From Nitrospira lenta (GTDB taxonomy: Bacteria > Nitrospirota > Nitrospiria > Nitrospirales > Nitrospiraceae), in contig NZ_OUNR01000012.1 in NCBI RefSeq assembly GCF_900403705.1, positions 1 to 64,000 on the forward strand: a stretch of 64,000 nucleotides of DNA. Reading direction: 5' to 3'. A program made the position numbers and the translations under genes. Every line of letters starts with the position of its first letter. Position 1 is the first letter of the stretch. This document shows, in pieces, positions 1 through 9,620 of this stretch. The notes below the pieces were generated by a model, which did no database searches, was not told the DNA's origin, and saw nothing but the letters and a program-made list of their open reading frames with translations.

Positions 1-69
1 AGTCATGATCCGAATGTAGTGACTCATTGTTACTGACACATTTCCATTCAAGTTGTCCGACTCGCGGCC

Positions 70-3000
70 TTACACCTTGATCTTGATGTGTTCGCCCTTG
101 AGCCACTTGATCATGAACTCGTTTTCCTGACCCGGCGTGAAGCCGGTCCGAACCGGTTCCCACGGACCGCGTGCCCCGATGCCGCCGTCTTCCGCCTTGG
201 TGATGCGGATGAGACATTCCTTCGGGACCGTGTTGATCGCGTGGTGGTCGACCTGATAGCCCCACTTAAACTTCCAGGCAATCGCGTGCTTGCCCGGGAG
301 TGAGTCGGTTTGGTGCATCGGCATCAACCAGTTCCGGGTAAAGGACTGTTGGGCCCCATACCGGAAGTTGGATTGATAGCCGGTGTCCACCGCGATGGCG
401 CGTCCGTCCGGACGTGTCTCGTGGCCTTTCACCGACTTCGGCGTCGACACGTACGGGGCATGCTTTGCCATCGTGACGTGGTACGGATAGGAGGGGTTGT
501 ACTTCGCCCGGATCATCAACCGCGCCACCTTGTAGTACGGATCCGAGGGCTTCCAGCCGCGATACGGCCGGTCCACCGGGTTCCCGTCCACATAGACGTA
601 GTCGCCGTCGTTGATGCCGCGGTCTTTCGCGGCCTGTGGGTTGATGTGCAACTGGTGTTCGCCGACCCCTGGCGTCCGCTTGTCCATGCGGTACGGATCG
701 CCGAAGTTCGACTCATAGATCTGCACCCAGTCGTTCACCGACCACTGGCTGTGCACCCGATGCCGGGTCTTCGGGGTGACGCAGTAGAACTGGTACCCTT
801 TTTCCCACAACGGGTTGCTGTGCCGCTTGATCTCGTGCCAGGACAGCTTGATGTTACGGACTGTCTTGTCATCGTGATGTTGCGCCGTGATCGGAATCCC
901 GTAGTCATCCGGACGAACATAGGGGTTCGTCGTAAAGATGGCGTTGGGCAAGTACGGTGTCGCTTCCGGTCCCTCACGGTGAGAGATGAAGTTTTCGCCG
1001 TACTCGATGGCTTCCGGCTCAATACGATAGTTCTCGTACCGGCCGCTGCGGGTCCACATGGGCTTCGACTCGTTGGTCTCTTCCCAGAAGGGGTGCCGCG
1101 GATAAGTACGAACCATGACCATCCAGCCCTTTTCCGACTTCAGCATGACGTCTGCTGAGTAGCCGTAAAAGGTCGAGGAGGCATCGAGCATCCGCTGCGC
1201 ATAGACGTCCACGCGGTTGGTATAGACCATCGCGAAGTAGTCCTTCATGCGCTTGTCGCCGGTCATCTCCGACAATTTCGCCGCCACGCCTGCGAAGGTA
1301 TCGAGGTCGTTGCGCGTGTCGTACAAGGGACGAATCCCGCCCTTCCAAATCTGCACCCACGGATTGGACACCGTCACGGTCATTTCCGGATAGGTGAACT
1401 CCATCCAGGAGTTACAGGCAAAGGCGATATCGTTGTGGTTGACGTCCGAGGTCATCTCGATGTCCTGCGTGATCAGGGTCTCGATGTTCGGATCCACGTT
1501 GCGCACCATGTCGTAATGGTGTTTGGCGTTGTTGAGCACATTGACGTTGGTCACCCAACGGAACTTGCTCGGGGTCGGCATGTGGGTTTTCCCGGTGAAG
1601 ACCTTCCGTCCATACTTGGGAGTATTGACGATCAAGGCGGTGTCGCCGTGGTTCCAATAACCGACCTCTTCGCCGTAGTAGTACGACTTGGTCTTGATTT
1701 CCTTCCCGTGCGCGTTCGGATCCGTCGTGATGTTGAACGGATCTTCACCGGTGTGCACGGCCAGACCAGCGCCGGACCAGGGGGTGGCGGTCCATGTTCC
1801 GGCTTTGTAGTTACCGGCCCATGTATGCTGTCCCGTTCCGAACTTACCGACGTTCCCGGTGATGATGAGCACCATCGCGGCACCGCGGGCGTTAATGGTC
1901 TGATGGAAATAGTGACAGGTACCTTCACCGTTGTGGATCGCGGCCGGCTTGATCGTGCCTGAGTCGCGAGCCCACCGGACGATGAGGTCCTTCGGAGTGC
2001 GGCAAATCTGATGCGTGGTATCCAGGTCGTAGTCCTGGAAGTGCACCAGGTACATCTGCCACACCGGCATCGCATCGATCTCACGACCGTTGAGCAGCTT
2101 CACACGGAACGTGCCGTTGAGGGCTGCATCGATACCGCTGTTCGTATAGTGCCATCCCACCTGTTCACGATGGAGAGGCACCGCCTGCTTCTTGTTGAGA
2201 TCCCAAACCATCATACCGCCGAGCCGCTCGATCTGCTCCGGCTTCAACGATTGCATGCGGCCCGAGTAGCTCTTCGAGAAGTCGGGGAAGGCATAGTCCT
2301 TCACCACATCCCGCGGATCCAGATACTGGAGGGTGTCGGTACGCACCAGGATGGGCGCGTCGGTGAATGACTTCAAGAAGTCAATGTCGTGCATGTTTTC
2401 ATCGACAATGATCTTCATCGCACCCAGGAAGAGGGCGCCGTCTGACTCCGGACGCAGCGGCATCCAGTAGTCGGCACGATAGGCGGTCGGATTGTATTCG
2501 GGCGTGATGACGACCACACGGGCGCCGCGCTCGATACATTCCAACTTCCAGTGCGCTTCCGGCATCTTGTTTTCGACGAAGTTCTTACCCCAGCTGGTGT
2601 TCAGCTTGGAGAAGCGCATGTCGGACAGGTCGATGTCGGAACCCTGCGCCCCGGACCACCAGGGGTGGGCGGGGTTCTGGTCGCCGTGCCAGGTGTAGTT
2701 CGACCAATACCGGCCGCCCTGCGCCTGTTCCGGGCTGACCTTCCGAATCCAGGTGTCCAACAACGCGTTGATACCACCGTTCATGCGGGTGTTGCCCATC
2801 TTACCGAGAATACCGAGCACCGGCATACCAGCGCGATGCTTGAAGCACCGGGTCCCTGCGCCCTTCATCATTTCGATCATTTCCGGAGCATAGCCCTGCT
2901 CGCGGAGACGACGCGCACCGGCCTCACCGCTATACCGCGTGGCAATGATCACCATCGCCTTGGCCGCATAGGTGAAGGCCGTATCCCAGGACACGCGGAG

Positions 3001-3507
3001 CATGTCGTCTAGGAAGCGACTGTCAAACTTGTATTTCCGCTTGGTGTCTGGCGTCAGCTCGGGGGAACCGTCGTCCATCCACGCCTTCCAGCCTTTCCGC
3101 ATCAACGGACCCTTCAAACGATAGGGGCCGTACACGCGGCGATGGAAGGTGAACCCCTTCAAGCACATGCGCGGATTGTGCGCGAACGTGCCGCGGTTGC
3201 CGTAGAGGTCTTCATAGGTTTGGTGGTCGTAGTTCTGCTCGACGCGCATCACCACACCGTTCCGGACGAAGGCCCGAATACGGCAGGCATGCGTATCGTT
3301 CGGCGAACAACACCACGTAAAGGATGAATCGTACCGGTATTGGTCGTGATAGACACGCTCCCACGACCGATCCGGGTAGTCACCCAGCGGGTTCCCGACT
3401 TCGATGACCGGCTGCAGCGCGGTCAACGCCAGGACCTTGTCGGCCACCGCCACCGCGGCAACCGTTCCCGCAGAGACTTTCAAAAACTGTCTGCGTGACA
3501 AAAACAT
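70..3507 (-). CDS. nxrA: Nitrite oxidoreductase alpha subunit NxrA
   Basis: Catalytic molybdopterin subunit of nitrite oxidoreductase, which oxidises nitrite to nitrate and feeds electrons to the respiratory chain. The 1145-aa protein starts with a Tat signal (SRRQFLK at residues 4-10, then a hydrophobic stretch), so it is exported folded, as known for the periplasmic NXR of Nitrospira. Cysteines 66, 67, 75 and 115 lie where type II DMSO-reductase enzymes bind an N-terminal iron-sulfur cluster. The rest is a full molybdopterin oxidoreductase body ending in a dinucleotide-binding region. I chose the ATG at 3507 because AGGAGGTG sits six bases upstream; an in-frame GTG three codons earlier would overlap that site. 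The beta subunit gene would be expected just beyond the left edge. The family call is firm; the species is not determined. Confidence 0.96.
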   Translation of the reverse strand: MFLSRRQFLKVSAGTVAAVAVADKVLALTALQPVIEVGNPLGDYPDRSWERVYHDQYRYDSSFTWCCSPNDTHACRIRAFVRNGVVMRVEQNYDHQTYEDLYGNRGTFAHNPRMCLKGFTFHRRVYGPYRLKGPLMRKGWKAWMDDGSPELTPDTKRKYKFDSRFLDDMLRVSWDTAFTYAAKAMVIIATRYSGEAGARRLREQGYAPEMIEMMKGAGTRCFKHRAGMPVLGILGKMGNTRMNGGINALLDTWIRKVSPEQAQGGRYWSNYTWHGDQNPAHPWWSGAQGSDIDLSDMRFSKLNTSWGKNFVENKMPEAHWKLECIERGARVVVITPEYNPTAYRADYWMPLRPESDGALFLGAMKIIVDENMHDIDFLKSFTDAPILVRTDTLQYLDPRDVVKDYAFPDFSKSYSGRMQSLKPEQIERLGGMMVWDLNKKQAVPLHREQVGWHYTNSGIDAALNGTFRVKLLNGREIDAMPVWQMYLVHFQDYDLDTTHQICRTPKDLIVRWARDSGTIKPAAIHNGEGTCHYFHQTINARGAAMVLIITGNVGKFGTGQHTWAGNYKAGTWTATPWSGAGLAVHTGEDPFNITTDPNAHGKEIKTKSYYYGEEVGYWNHGDTALIVNTPKYGRKVFTGKTHMPTPSKFRWVTNVNVLNNAKHHYDMVRNVDPNIETLITQDIEMTSDVNHNDIAFACNSWMEFTYPEMTVTVSNPWVQIWKGGIRPLYDTRNDLDTFAGVAAKLSEMTGDKRMKDYFAMVYTNRVDVYAQRMLDASSTFYGYSADVMLKSEKGWMVMVRTYPRHPFWEETNESKPMWTRSGRYENYRIEPEAIEYGENFISHREGPEATPYLPNAIFTTNPYVRPDDYGIPITAQHHDDKTVRNIKLSWHEIKRHSNPLWEKGYQFYCVTPKTRHRVHSQWSVNDWVQIYESNFGDPYRMDKRTPGVGEHQLHINPQAAKDRGINDGDYVYVDGNPVDRPYRGWKPSDPYYKVARLMIRAKYNPSYPYHVTMAKHAPYVSTPKSVKGHETRPDGRAIAVDTGYQSNFRYGAQQSFTRNWLMPMHQTDSLPGKHAIAWKFKWGYQVDHHAINTVPKECLIRITKAEDGGIGARGPWEPVRTGFTPGQENEFMIKWLKGEHIKIKV

Positions 3508-3513
3508 TGTGAA

Positions 3514-3521
3514 CACCTCCT
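3514..3521 (-). promoter_or_regulatory. Shine-Dalgarno site of nxrA
   Basis: Reads AGGAGGTG on the minus strand, six bases before the ATG at 3507. It is a near-perfect anti-16S match and decides the nxrA start in favour of ATG over the upstream in-frame GTG. Confidence 0.85.
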
Positions 3522-3528
3522 AAGTTGA

Positions 3529-3543
3529 GGGCTCAAAGAGCCC
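3529..3543 (-). promoter_or_regulatory. Small hairpin in the nxrA leader
   Basis: GGGCTC-AAA-GAGCCC forms a six-pair stem with a three-base loop, ending seven bases before the nxrA ribosome-binding site. It could stabilise the 5' end of the message or affect ribosome access. The structure is seen; any function is inference. Confidence 0.4.
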
Positions 3544-4006
3544 GCGTACCCTTTACTTCCGCACAGCTGAACTCCACCACCCCCCTTCCTGATGGACCTG
3601 CCAAGAACCCACCACCGCGCTTAGCTAAATCAAGCTCGTGATTCTTGATCTCGTTAGACATCTGGTGAATGTTCTTGGTCATAACGGTACTTCAGTATCG
3701 CAATATCCAAACCATTGCATTTGCGTAGAATCGCAACGGACAAAAATATACAAACTGTTGTTATATAAGAGCTATGTTATCTATTGCTGTGACAGGATCA
3801 ACATTCAGCATCTGGCCATCAATGAGTAGTTCATGTACCAATGGCCCTAGTGTGGATAGCACATACTCGCAATACACCACATAAAAACAATGCGTTACAT
3901 ATTAATCAGGCGACCGATATCGTACGCTACCATTTAGTAACGACTTAGTCTCTTGTGGCCCAATTCATAAGCTGCCTGGTTCAACCAATTTATTGGAGTG
4001 AGCGGC
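3544..4006. other. AT-rich non-coding region between nxrA and tRNA-Gly
   Basis: About 460 bases with no credible gene. It must hold the nxrA promoter on the minus strand, but I found no strong -35/-10 pair and no -24/-12 sigma54 match there. The middle (about 3700-3830) is clearly AT-rich compared with the neighbouring genes. One isolated sequence one base off a DnaA box (TGTGGATAG, 3851-3859) is not enough to suggest an origin. Confidence 0.5.
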
Positions 4007-4035
4007 TTGACAGTACATTCCTGTCTCAGTAGAAT
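4007..4035 (+). promoter_or_regulatory. Sigma70-type promoter of tRNA-Gly
   Basis: TTGACA at 4007-4012, a 17-base spacer and TAGAAT at 4030-4035. The -35 is perfect and the -10 matches five of six. The tRNA begins 27 bases after the -10 box. Confidence 0.75.
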
Positions 4036-4062
4036 CCCCCCTCTTCTTGAGTCCTCTTGAGA

Positions 4063-4137
4063 GCGGGAATAGCTCAGTGGTAGAGCATCGCCTTGCCAAG
4101 GCGAGGGTCGAGGGTTCAAATCCCTTTTCCCGCTCCA
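4063..4137 (+). tRNA. tRNA-Gly (GCC anticodon)
   Basis: Full cloverleaf: acceptor GCGGGAA pairs with TTCCCGC, followed by the T discriminator and an encoded CCA. The D-arm contains AGCTCAGTGGTAGAGC. The anticodon stem TCGCC/GGCGA closes the loop TTGCCAA with anticodon GCC at 4095-4097. The T-loop is TTCAAAT. A strong promoter lies directly upstream. Confidence 0.97.
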
Positions 4138-4217
4138 TATAGTTCTGGAAATTCTTCCACCCTTCCTGATTGAGTTCGACTCTTGGTCTCCATGTTCGTA
4201 TTCTTCCGGTAAGACCT

Positions 4218-5156
4218 ATGGGCATTGAGGTCTTTTTCGAAGATATCTTGCGAGCAAGAGAAACGCTCCACAACGTCTCTCTCATCACACCAGTCAAGAC
4301 AAGTGTAGCGCTTGATGATGTAACGTCCGCCACTGTCTTTCTGAAATGCGAGACAGCCCAACGGACAGGGTCTTTCAAGTTTCGCGGCGCCTACAACGCA
4401 GCCTCCCAAGTAACAGCAAAGGGATCAGGTCGGACCGTTGCCACCATTTCATCCGGAAACCACGGACAAGGCCTTGCCCTAGCAGCCTCGTTACTTCACC
4501 TTTCCGCATATGTGATTGTCCCGAAGCCGTACGTACCGAGAAAGCGGCTGGCTATCGCTCAACATGGCGCTCACGTGATCGTGGTCGAAGATCGTGCGGC
4601 TGCAGAACAGGCTTTGCATGACACCCTTGCGCAGGAGCACGCCCGGCAGATCCATGCATTCAATGATCCTCAAGTGATTGCAGGCCAAGGAACTATCATG
4701 CTGGAGCTGCTTCAGCAGGTCAGCCATCTGGATGTCGTGCTGGCACCGGTTGGGGGAGGGGGACTTTTATCAGGCCTATGCGTAGCAGCTCATCATCTGA
4801 ATCCACACTTATTGCTGTATGCCTGCGAGCCGCTCGGCGCGGCAGATGCTATTGAGTCGCTTCGTCGGAATGAAGTCCTTCCCATGATCAACCCCTGCAC
4901 ATTGGCAGATGGCCTTCGAACCAGCCTTGGCAGCAGGACGCTCCCCATCTTGAAGCAGCATCTCACGGACGTGCTTCTGGTCTCAGAGGAAGAAATCCTG
5001 ACGGCGATGCAGTTCGCACAAGAGAAACTCCAGCTGGAAATAGAACCCTCTAGCGCCGTAGCCCTAGCTCCTCTGCTGCGACGAGAACCAGCGCTGGTCG
5101 GCCGGCGGGTTGGGGTGATTCTGACCGGAGGAAATGTGGATCTGGATTCATTCTAG
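4218..5156 (+). CDS. Threonine dehydratase / serine racemase-like PLP enzyme
   Basis: Fold-type II PLP enzyme of the threonine/serine dehydratase family, expected to deaminate threonine or serine to a keto acid, or to racemise serine. The 312-aa protein shows the PLP-lysine motif [10 protein letters not shown] (Lys54), the substrate-loop motif [10 protein letters not shown] and the phosphate-binding GGGGL. It lacks the C-terminal ACT regulatory domain of biosynthetic IlvA, so it resembles the short catabolic TdcB type. The ATG at 4218 fits the family N-terminus; an in-frame TTG 16 codons upstream is possible but adds unrelated residues. It stands alone between tRNA-Gly and the convergent transglutaminase gene. 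Dehydratase versus racemase cannot be decided from sequence alone. Confidence 0.85.
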   Translation: MGIEVFFEDILRARETLHNVSLITPVKTSVALDDVTSATVFLKCETAQRTGSFKFRGAYNAASQVTAKGSGRTVATISSGNHGQGLALAASLLHLSAYVIVPKPYVPRKRLAIAQHGAHVIVVEDRAAAEQALHDTLAQEHARQIHAFNDPQVIAGQGTIMLELLQQVSHLDVVLAPVGGGGLLSGLCVAAHHLNPHLLLYACEPLGAADAIESLRRNEVLPMINPCTLADGLRTSLGSRTLPILKQHLTDVLLVSEEEILTAMQFAQEKLQLEIEPSSAVALAPLLRREPALVGRRVGVILTGGNVDLDSF

Positions 5157-5203
5157 CCATCCGTCACACGGACCTGAAATCGTTCACCCGATGTGCCAGG
5201 CTG

Positions 5204-7396
5204 CTATCTTGATGGAGGATCGAGCAGTGTCAGCTGCCTCAAGCTCTGATAGGCCAAACCGATCTCTTGCTGGGTTAGAATCACCTTCCCGAATCGTCCT
5301 CGGCAATACAACTCCGTGACCGTCGATACGGATTCAGCCGCGGCTGCCCACTGATTCCCCACAACCAGCATGAACTCTCTCGGAGTCGTAGGCTCCGCCT
5401 TGACGATACCGTAGCGGGCGACCTGTTTTAGGACATTACGATAAATCTGCGTAATGACGACATGCTCTCCATGATTCGTGCCAGAAGGCCTCCACCGGTT
5501 CCATGGTTTTCGCTGCACCAGCCATATCACCAAGCCCAGTCCGAGCGCGATACAGCTCAGAAATCCTACCGTGAGGCGCACGTTTCCTTCGACGGCACGA
5601 CTGAGAAGCTTGCCTGCAAAATCACCTGCCGGCGCCAATAGAGAAGACAACGAGCTCCAGGCTCGATCACGAACTACCGTCGTTCCTTCCTTGAGGCCCC
5701 GCACCACCGCCAACTGATCGGCTGCGTTGTACTGGACAAAGAAGCGGTTCCAGCGTAGACGGAGCGTATCGATCATCCGGCTCGCGGCAAACCACTGTGA
5801 GTCTCCGACCGTCTCGCTCACGGCCGGAGTCGGATCCATCGTAACCCAGCCGGAATGGGGTAAATGGACCTCGACCCACGCATGGGCGTCTCGCTGCCGC
5901 ACCAGATAGTAGTTGCCATACTCGTTCCATTCGGTCGCAAGAAATCCTGTGACCAACCGTGCAGGTACCCCCACGTTGCGTAACAACACCACCATGGCTG
6001 TCGCATAATGTTCACAGTATCCGGTTTTCCGCTCAAACAGAAACTCTTCAAGTGGACGCGTTTGCACAGCAGAAGAAATGTCGAGGCTGTATCGATAATT
6101 TTTGGAAAGGTACGCCTCAATCGCCTGCGCCTTCTCATAGGCGCTCGTTTTCGATCGCGTGATCTCTTGGGCCAGCTCCCTGACGCGCTCGGATGATTCT
6201 GGAAGTTGCAAAAAATGCTGCGTGAACAGCTCGGTATATACGGCAGGCTGAAATTGAAGATCGGCAGGCGCAACCGGCGTGGGCCGAGAATGCACGGTAT
6301 ACTCGAGACGCGCTGAGGCTGGGAACGGGAGATAGATCGCACCGGTCGGATCGGACTGAATCGCCAGGAATTGTCCGCTGATAGATTCAGGATTGGGAGC
6401 AGCAAAGAGTACGGCCGTATCGAGTGCTTCGAGCAGAATCGTTTGGCGAATAACCTGGCCTAGCGGACGGGGCGAACGCGAAGAAATGTGCCGCACCGTA
6501 AACGTCCCAGCCGGCGATTCAGCCAGCGACCGGCGATGTGACAAACGAGTGGTCCACGACTTGCCGTCGTATCGGTCGTACGCCATGCCCCGCAAATAGA
6601 ACCGGTCCATCTGCAGCCCGGTCCGATCCGGGAGTTCCACCCGCATCACAATACCCGGATCCCGCTTGATGGGACCGATCATGCCGAGATCGACAGTTTC
6701 GGAAAACCCTGATGTGCGAAGACCTTCTCCGGACCCTTTTTGACCGAACCCGGCACTGACACGGGGAATCGTAAAGAAGATCAGTACAGTGAGACACAAG
6801 GCACCGACAGCGAGGCCGTTTGCCAGCCAGAATAATTCCGGGGTGATCTGCTGCCGTCCTCTGGGAATTGTCGTCGACTCTTTAGGAAGACTTGGGGGAC
6901 TGCCCCCCGCATCTGATTCCTTGGTGAGCTGATACAGCAACAGTGTCCAGACTCCCATCAGAAGATAGGCAAGAAACACCGGCAGGTACCACAGATCCGT
7001 GGTCGAGGCGGCAGATCCAAGAATTGCCATGAGACTGATCGCGTAGAGATGCAGATAGTCACGCCGCTGATCCAAGTTAAACAGCTTGATGACCATCAGA
7101 ATCATGAGAAAGTGCACACCGGCAGCGAGCAGGTCTGCGGAAATCCACAACACATCGACCCAGAACCCGGCAAACGCCAGCACGGTCAGAATATTCCAGG
7201 CCGTGGTCGATAATCGGATGCGATCAAACGCGCGGCGAAATTGCCCCACACCAAGAGCTCGAAGGAGGGTGACGATCAGAGCGGTACCTGTGAGAAGCAC
7301 CAACCATTCCGGCAAACTCCGCCCAAGCGCCAGTCCGATAAACGCAGCGGCGGCAAGTAACACGGACGACAACTGTAACGCCTGATTAAACGGCAT
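5204..7396 (-). CDS. TgpA-like membrane transglutaminase (DUF3488 + transglutaminase core)
   Basis: Inner-membrane protein of 730 aa. The N-terminal ~200 residues contain several hydrophobic helices (DUF3488-type). A periplasmic transglutaminase-like domain follows with the Cys-His-Asp triad visible in KTGYCEHYATAM, DAHAWVEVH and MDPTP. A single helix near residue 640 and a cytoplasmic DUF4129-like tail end it. The start at 7396 overlaps the end of the DUF58 gene by 11 bases; a longer in-frame start at 7435 would only increase the overlap. It is the last gene of a MoxR-DUF58-transglutaminase operon, a conserved trio of unsettled role probably linked to envelope protein maturation. Confidence 0.9.
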   Translation of the reverse strand: MPFNQALQLSSVLLAAAAFIGLALGRSLPEWLVLLTGTALIVTLLRALGVGQFRRAFDRIRLSTTAWNILTVLAFAGFWVDVLWISADLLAAGVHFLMILMVIKLFNLDQRRDYLHLYAISLMAILGSAASTTDLWYLPVFLAYLLMGVWTLLLYQLTKESDAGGSPPSLPKESTTIPRGRQQITPELFWLANGLAVGALCLTVLIFFTIPRVSAGFGQKGSGEGLRTSGFSETVDLGMIGPIKRDPGIVMRVELPDRTGLQMDRFYLRGMAYDRYDGKSWTTRLSHRRSLAESPAGTFTVRHISSRSPRPLGQVIRQTILLEALDTAVLFAAPNPESISGQFLAIQSDPTGAIYLPFPASARLEYTVHSRPTPVAPADLQFQPAVYTELFTQHFLQLPESSERVRELAQEITRSKTSAYEKAQAIEAYLSKNYRYSLDISSAVQTRPLEEFLFERKTGYCEHYATAMVVLLRNVGVPARLVTGFLATEWNEYGNYYLVRQRDAHAWVEVHLPHSGWVTMDPTPAVSETVGDSQWFAASRMIDTLRLRWNRFFVQYNAADQLAVVRGLKEGTTVVRDRAWSSLSSLLAPAGDFAGKLLSRAVEGNVRLTVGFLSCIALGLGLVIWLVQRKPWNRWRPSGTNHGEHVVITQIYRNVLKQVARYGIVKAEPTTPREFMLVVGNQWAAAAESVSTVTELYCRGRFGKVILTQQEIGLAYQSLRQLTLLDPPSR

Positions 7397-8504
7397 GCAG
7401 CCTACCCTGAAGTACTGACTCCGACACAATGCCATCGGGTTTCACCCCGTGGAAGACTGTTCTCGCCTCACCCCACGGCACAAGCAGAATGGTGGCTCCC
7501 CCTTCAGGATCATACGAAACATCGCCAGAGGGTGGCTGACTTTCCAGTCCATCGGGATGCCGGCGTTCACAGAGGGCCAAGGTTTCCATGAGGCCCAAGA
7601 GATGGGCCTCACCTTGGCCAAACGGCGAGGACACCTCTCCGACAACCAGTCGAACCTGATATCCCCTAGCCCCAAGATCCTGCACCATCGATGCGGTGAG
7701 TGAAACGGCTTCTTCAAACAATTGCTCATGGCTGGGAGGCGCGAGGAGCGAGAGCATGAGCGTGACCCGCCGCTGATCTTCCGCCTCCGTTTCCCGAACC
7801 ATGAGCTTGGACGTACGGGCCGTGGAGAGCCAATGAATCGACCGTGAATCGTCACCCGCGTGGTATTGACGGAGATTATAGAGATCGCTTCCGTGTCCTT
7901 TTCTCGACAGGCTCATATCCTGACCGAACAAGGCCACGTCCCGTAGAAACGTACGCTCAAGCGGTCGAACGATCGGAGCCACCACAATTGATCCATCGAG
8001 AGGGTAGTACGCCTTTTTGTGGAAAAGGCCGAACGGAAACGATGTCCCGACACGAACTCCGTCGAAACGTAACCGCCCGCGCCTGGTCGCAATGAAGGGG
8101 TAGGACAAGATCTGGCTAGCTCCGGGCATCAATTGCCACAGGGTGAAGCCGCGATCGAAATCCTGCTTGCCCGTCACATCCCAGAGATGCAGAGAAAAGC
8201 TCGGGAGACGTGATTTGCGGTTGGCCACCACCACCGTCGCGGTCACCGGTTCGCCGGCATACACAAGATCGGGAAGGTGCCGGTGAAATTCCAATCGGCG
8301 AAGGCAATACTCGGCCATGATGCCGGACATCAGGATGATGCTCAGCATCATAGCCAGGAGCAGGTAGAACAAATTGTTACCGGTATTGATCGCGGCGACT
8401 GCAACCGCCAGGGTGAAAAAGAGAAACCGCGTGCCTTCCGTCGTGACCCGAGTCGAGCGATGGCGCAAGAAATGGCTGAACAGACGGCGCACGCTGGTGA
8501 GCAT
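7386..8504 (-). CDS. DUF58 domain protein
   Basis: 372-aa protein with two hydrophobic helices near the N-terminus (about residues 25-65), then a soluble part with the DUF58 signature around DLYNLRQYHAGDDSRSIHW. DUF58 proteins have a von Willebrand A-like fold and act with MoxR ATPases. Here the gene lies 39 bases after the MoxR gene and overlaps the transglutaminase gene by 11 bases, so the three are very likely co-translated. Exact function unknown; the family assignment is firm. Confidence 0.9.
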   Translation of the reverse strand: MLTSVRRLFSHFLRHRSTRVTTEGTRFLFFTLAVAVAAINTGNNLFYLLLAMMLSIILMSGIMAEYCLRRLEFHRHLPDLVYAGEPVTATVVVANRKSRLPSFSLHLWDVTGKQDFDRGFTLWQLMPGASQILSYPFIATRRGRLRFDGVRVGTSFPFGLFHKKAYYPLDGSIVVAPIVRPLERTFLRDVALFGQDMSLSRKGHGSDLYNLRQYHAGDDSRSIHWLSTARTSKLMVRETEAEDQRRVTLMLSLLAPPSHEQLFEEAVSLTASMVQDLGARGYQVRLVVGEVSSPFGQGEAHLLGLMETLALCERRHPDGLESQPPSGDVSYDPEGGATILLVPWGEARTVFHGVKPDGIVSESVLQGRLHAV

Positions 8505-8543
8505 ATCAGCAGTATTCCGATGGAGCGGGAATGCACGTCGTTG

Positions 8544-9485
8544 CTAGACGGGAACGGGAACGGATTCGACGAGATCCTGAATAATCTGCTCCGACTGTTC
8601 AAAGCTGCGATGGCGCAAGCCCTGCGACCGGCTCACCATGATGCGATGAGACAGCACCGCAGGAGCCAGCTCTTTAATGTCATCCGGCAAGCAATAGGCT
8701 CGCCCCCTGACAAACGCAAGCGCTTTGGCCGCTCGACAGAGCGCCAATGCCCCACGCGTACTGACTCCGAGCGACAACAAATCCGACTGTCTGGTGGCCA
8801 GCACGATCGCCAGCAGATACTCCATCAGACTCTCTTCCATCAGCACATCGTCGACCTGCTGTTGCAGCGCGAGCACATCTTGAGCGGTGGCGACCGGCTG
8901 AAGCGCCTCTGCAGGATGAAGCGATTGCGGCCGCTCCAGCACCTTGCGCTCTTCTTCAGGCGACGGATAGCCGATCTGCACACGCATCAAGAACCGGTCG
9001 AGCTGGGATTCCGGCAAGGGAAAGGTGCCGTGATACTCAGCGGGATTTTGGGTGGCAATGACCATAAAGGGTTGATGAAGGGGACAGGTCTGATTGTCGA
9101 CCGAGATCTGAGCCTCACTCATGGCCTCCAGCAAGCTACTTTGGGTCTTGGGCGTCGTGCGATTGATCTCGTCGGCCAGCACGATATTCGCGAAGATCGG
9201 TCCCGGCACAAATTCAAATCCCTGCTTTTGCCGATTGAAGATGGACACACCGACAATATCGGACGGAAGCAGATCGCTGGTAAATTGGATGCGTTTGAAT
9301 GAACAGTCCAGCGAGCGGGCTAGACTATGAGCCAACGTCGTTTTCCCGACCCCTGGCACATCTTCGAGCAACAAATGGCCGCGAGCTAGGAGCGACACGA
9401 CGGCCAGCTCAATGACCCTGGATTTGCCTTTGATGACGCGGGCAATATTTTCCTGAATAGAGGACACGAGTTGCGTGGATTTCAT
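8544..9485 (-). CDS. MoxR-family AAA+ ATPase
   Basis: 313-aa AAA+ protein. Walker A is GVGKTTLAHS, Walker B is VLADEINRTTPKTQ, and sensor regions follow in ATQNPAEYHG and LDRFLMRVQIGYP. MoxR ATPases act as chaperones for the assembly or activation of partner complexes. It is first in the operon with the DUF58 and transglutaminase genes, its usual company. Length is typical of the family. Confidence 0.93.
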   Translation of the reverse strand: MKSTQLVSSIQENIARVIKGKSRVIELAVVSLLARGHLLLEDVPGVGKTTLAHSLARSLDCSFKRIQFTSDLLPSDIVGVSIFNRQKQGFEFVPGPIFANIVLADEINRTTPKTQSSLLEAMSEAQISVDNQTCPLHQPFMVIATQNPAEYHGTFPLPESQLDRFLMRVQIGYPSPEEERKVLERPQSLHPAEALQPVATAQDVLALQQQVDDVLMEESLMEYLLAIVLATRQSDLLSLGVSTRGALALCRAAKALAFVRGRAYCLPDDIKELAPAVLSHRIMVSRSQGLRHRSFEQSEQIIQDLVESVPVPV

Positions 9486-9620
9486 AGGATTGCGTAGCCG
9501 TTCCTATTGAGATGAAAGTTCTGGCAAGACACGACGAAAGTCTAACAAAGGGTCTACAGACGGTCAATTTTTCATCGGTATCTTGCGAGGGAGTGACTAC
9601 ACACACCCACGGAGACGTGG

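Noticed and set aside
310-1158. Long plus-strand open frame (282 codons) opposite nxrA
   Set aside because: It mirrors the codon pattern of nxrA, has no recognisable motif, and NxrA is certain on the other strand.
3638-3829. 63-codon ORF in the AT-rich gap after nxrA
   Set aside because: No ribosome site, no motif, Cys- and Tyr-rich random-looking sequence.
3851-3859. TGTGGATAG, one base off a DnaA box
   Set aside because: A single near-match with no cluster or AT-rich unwinding element beside it.
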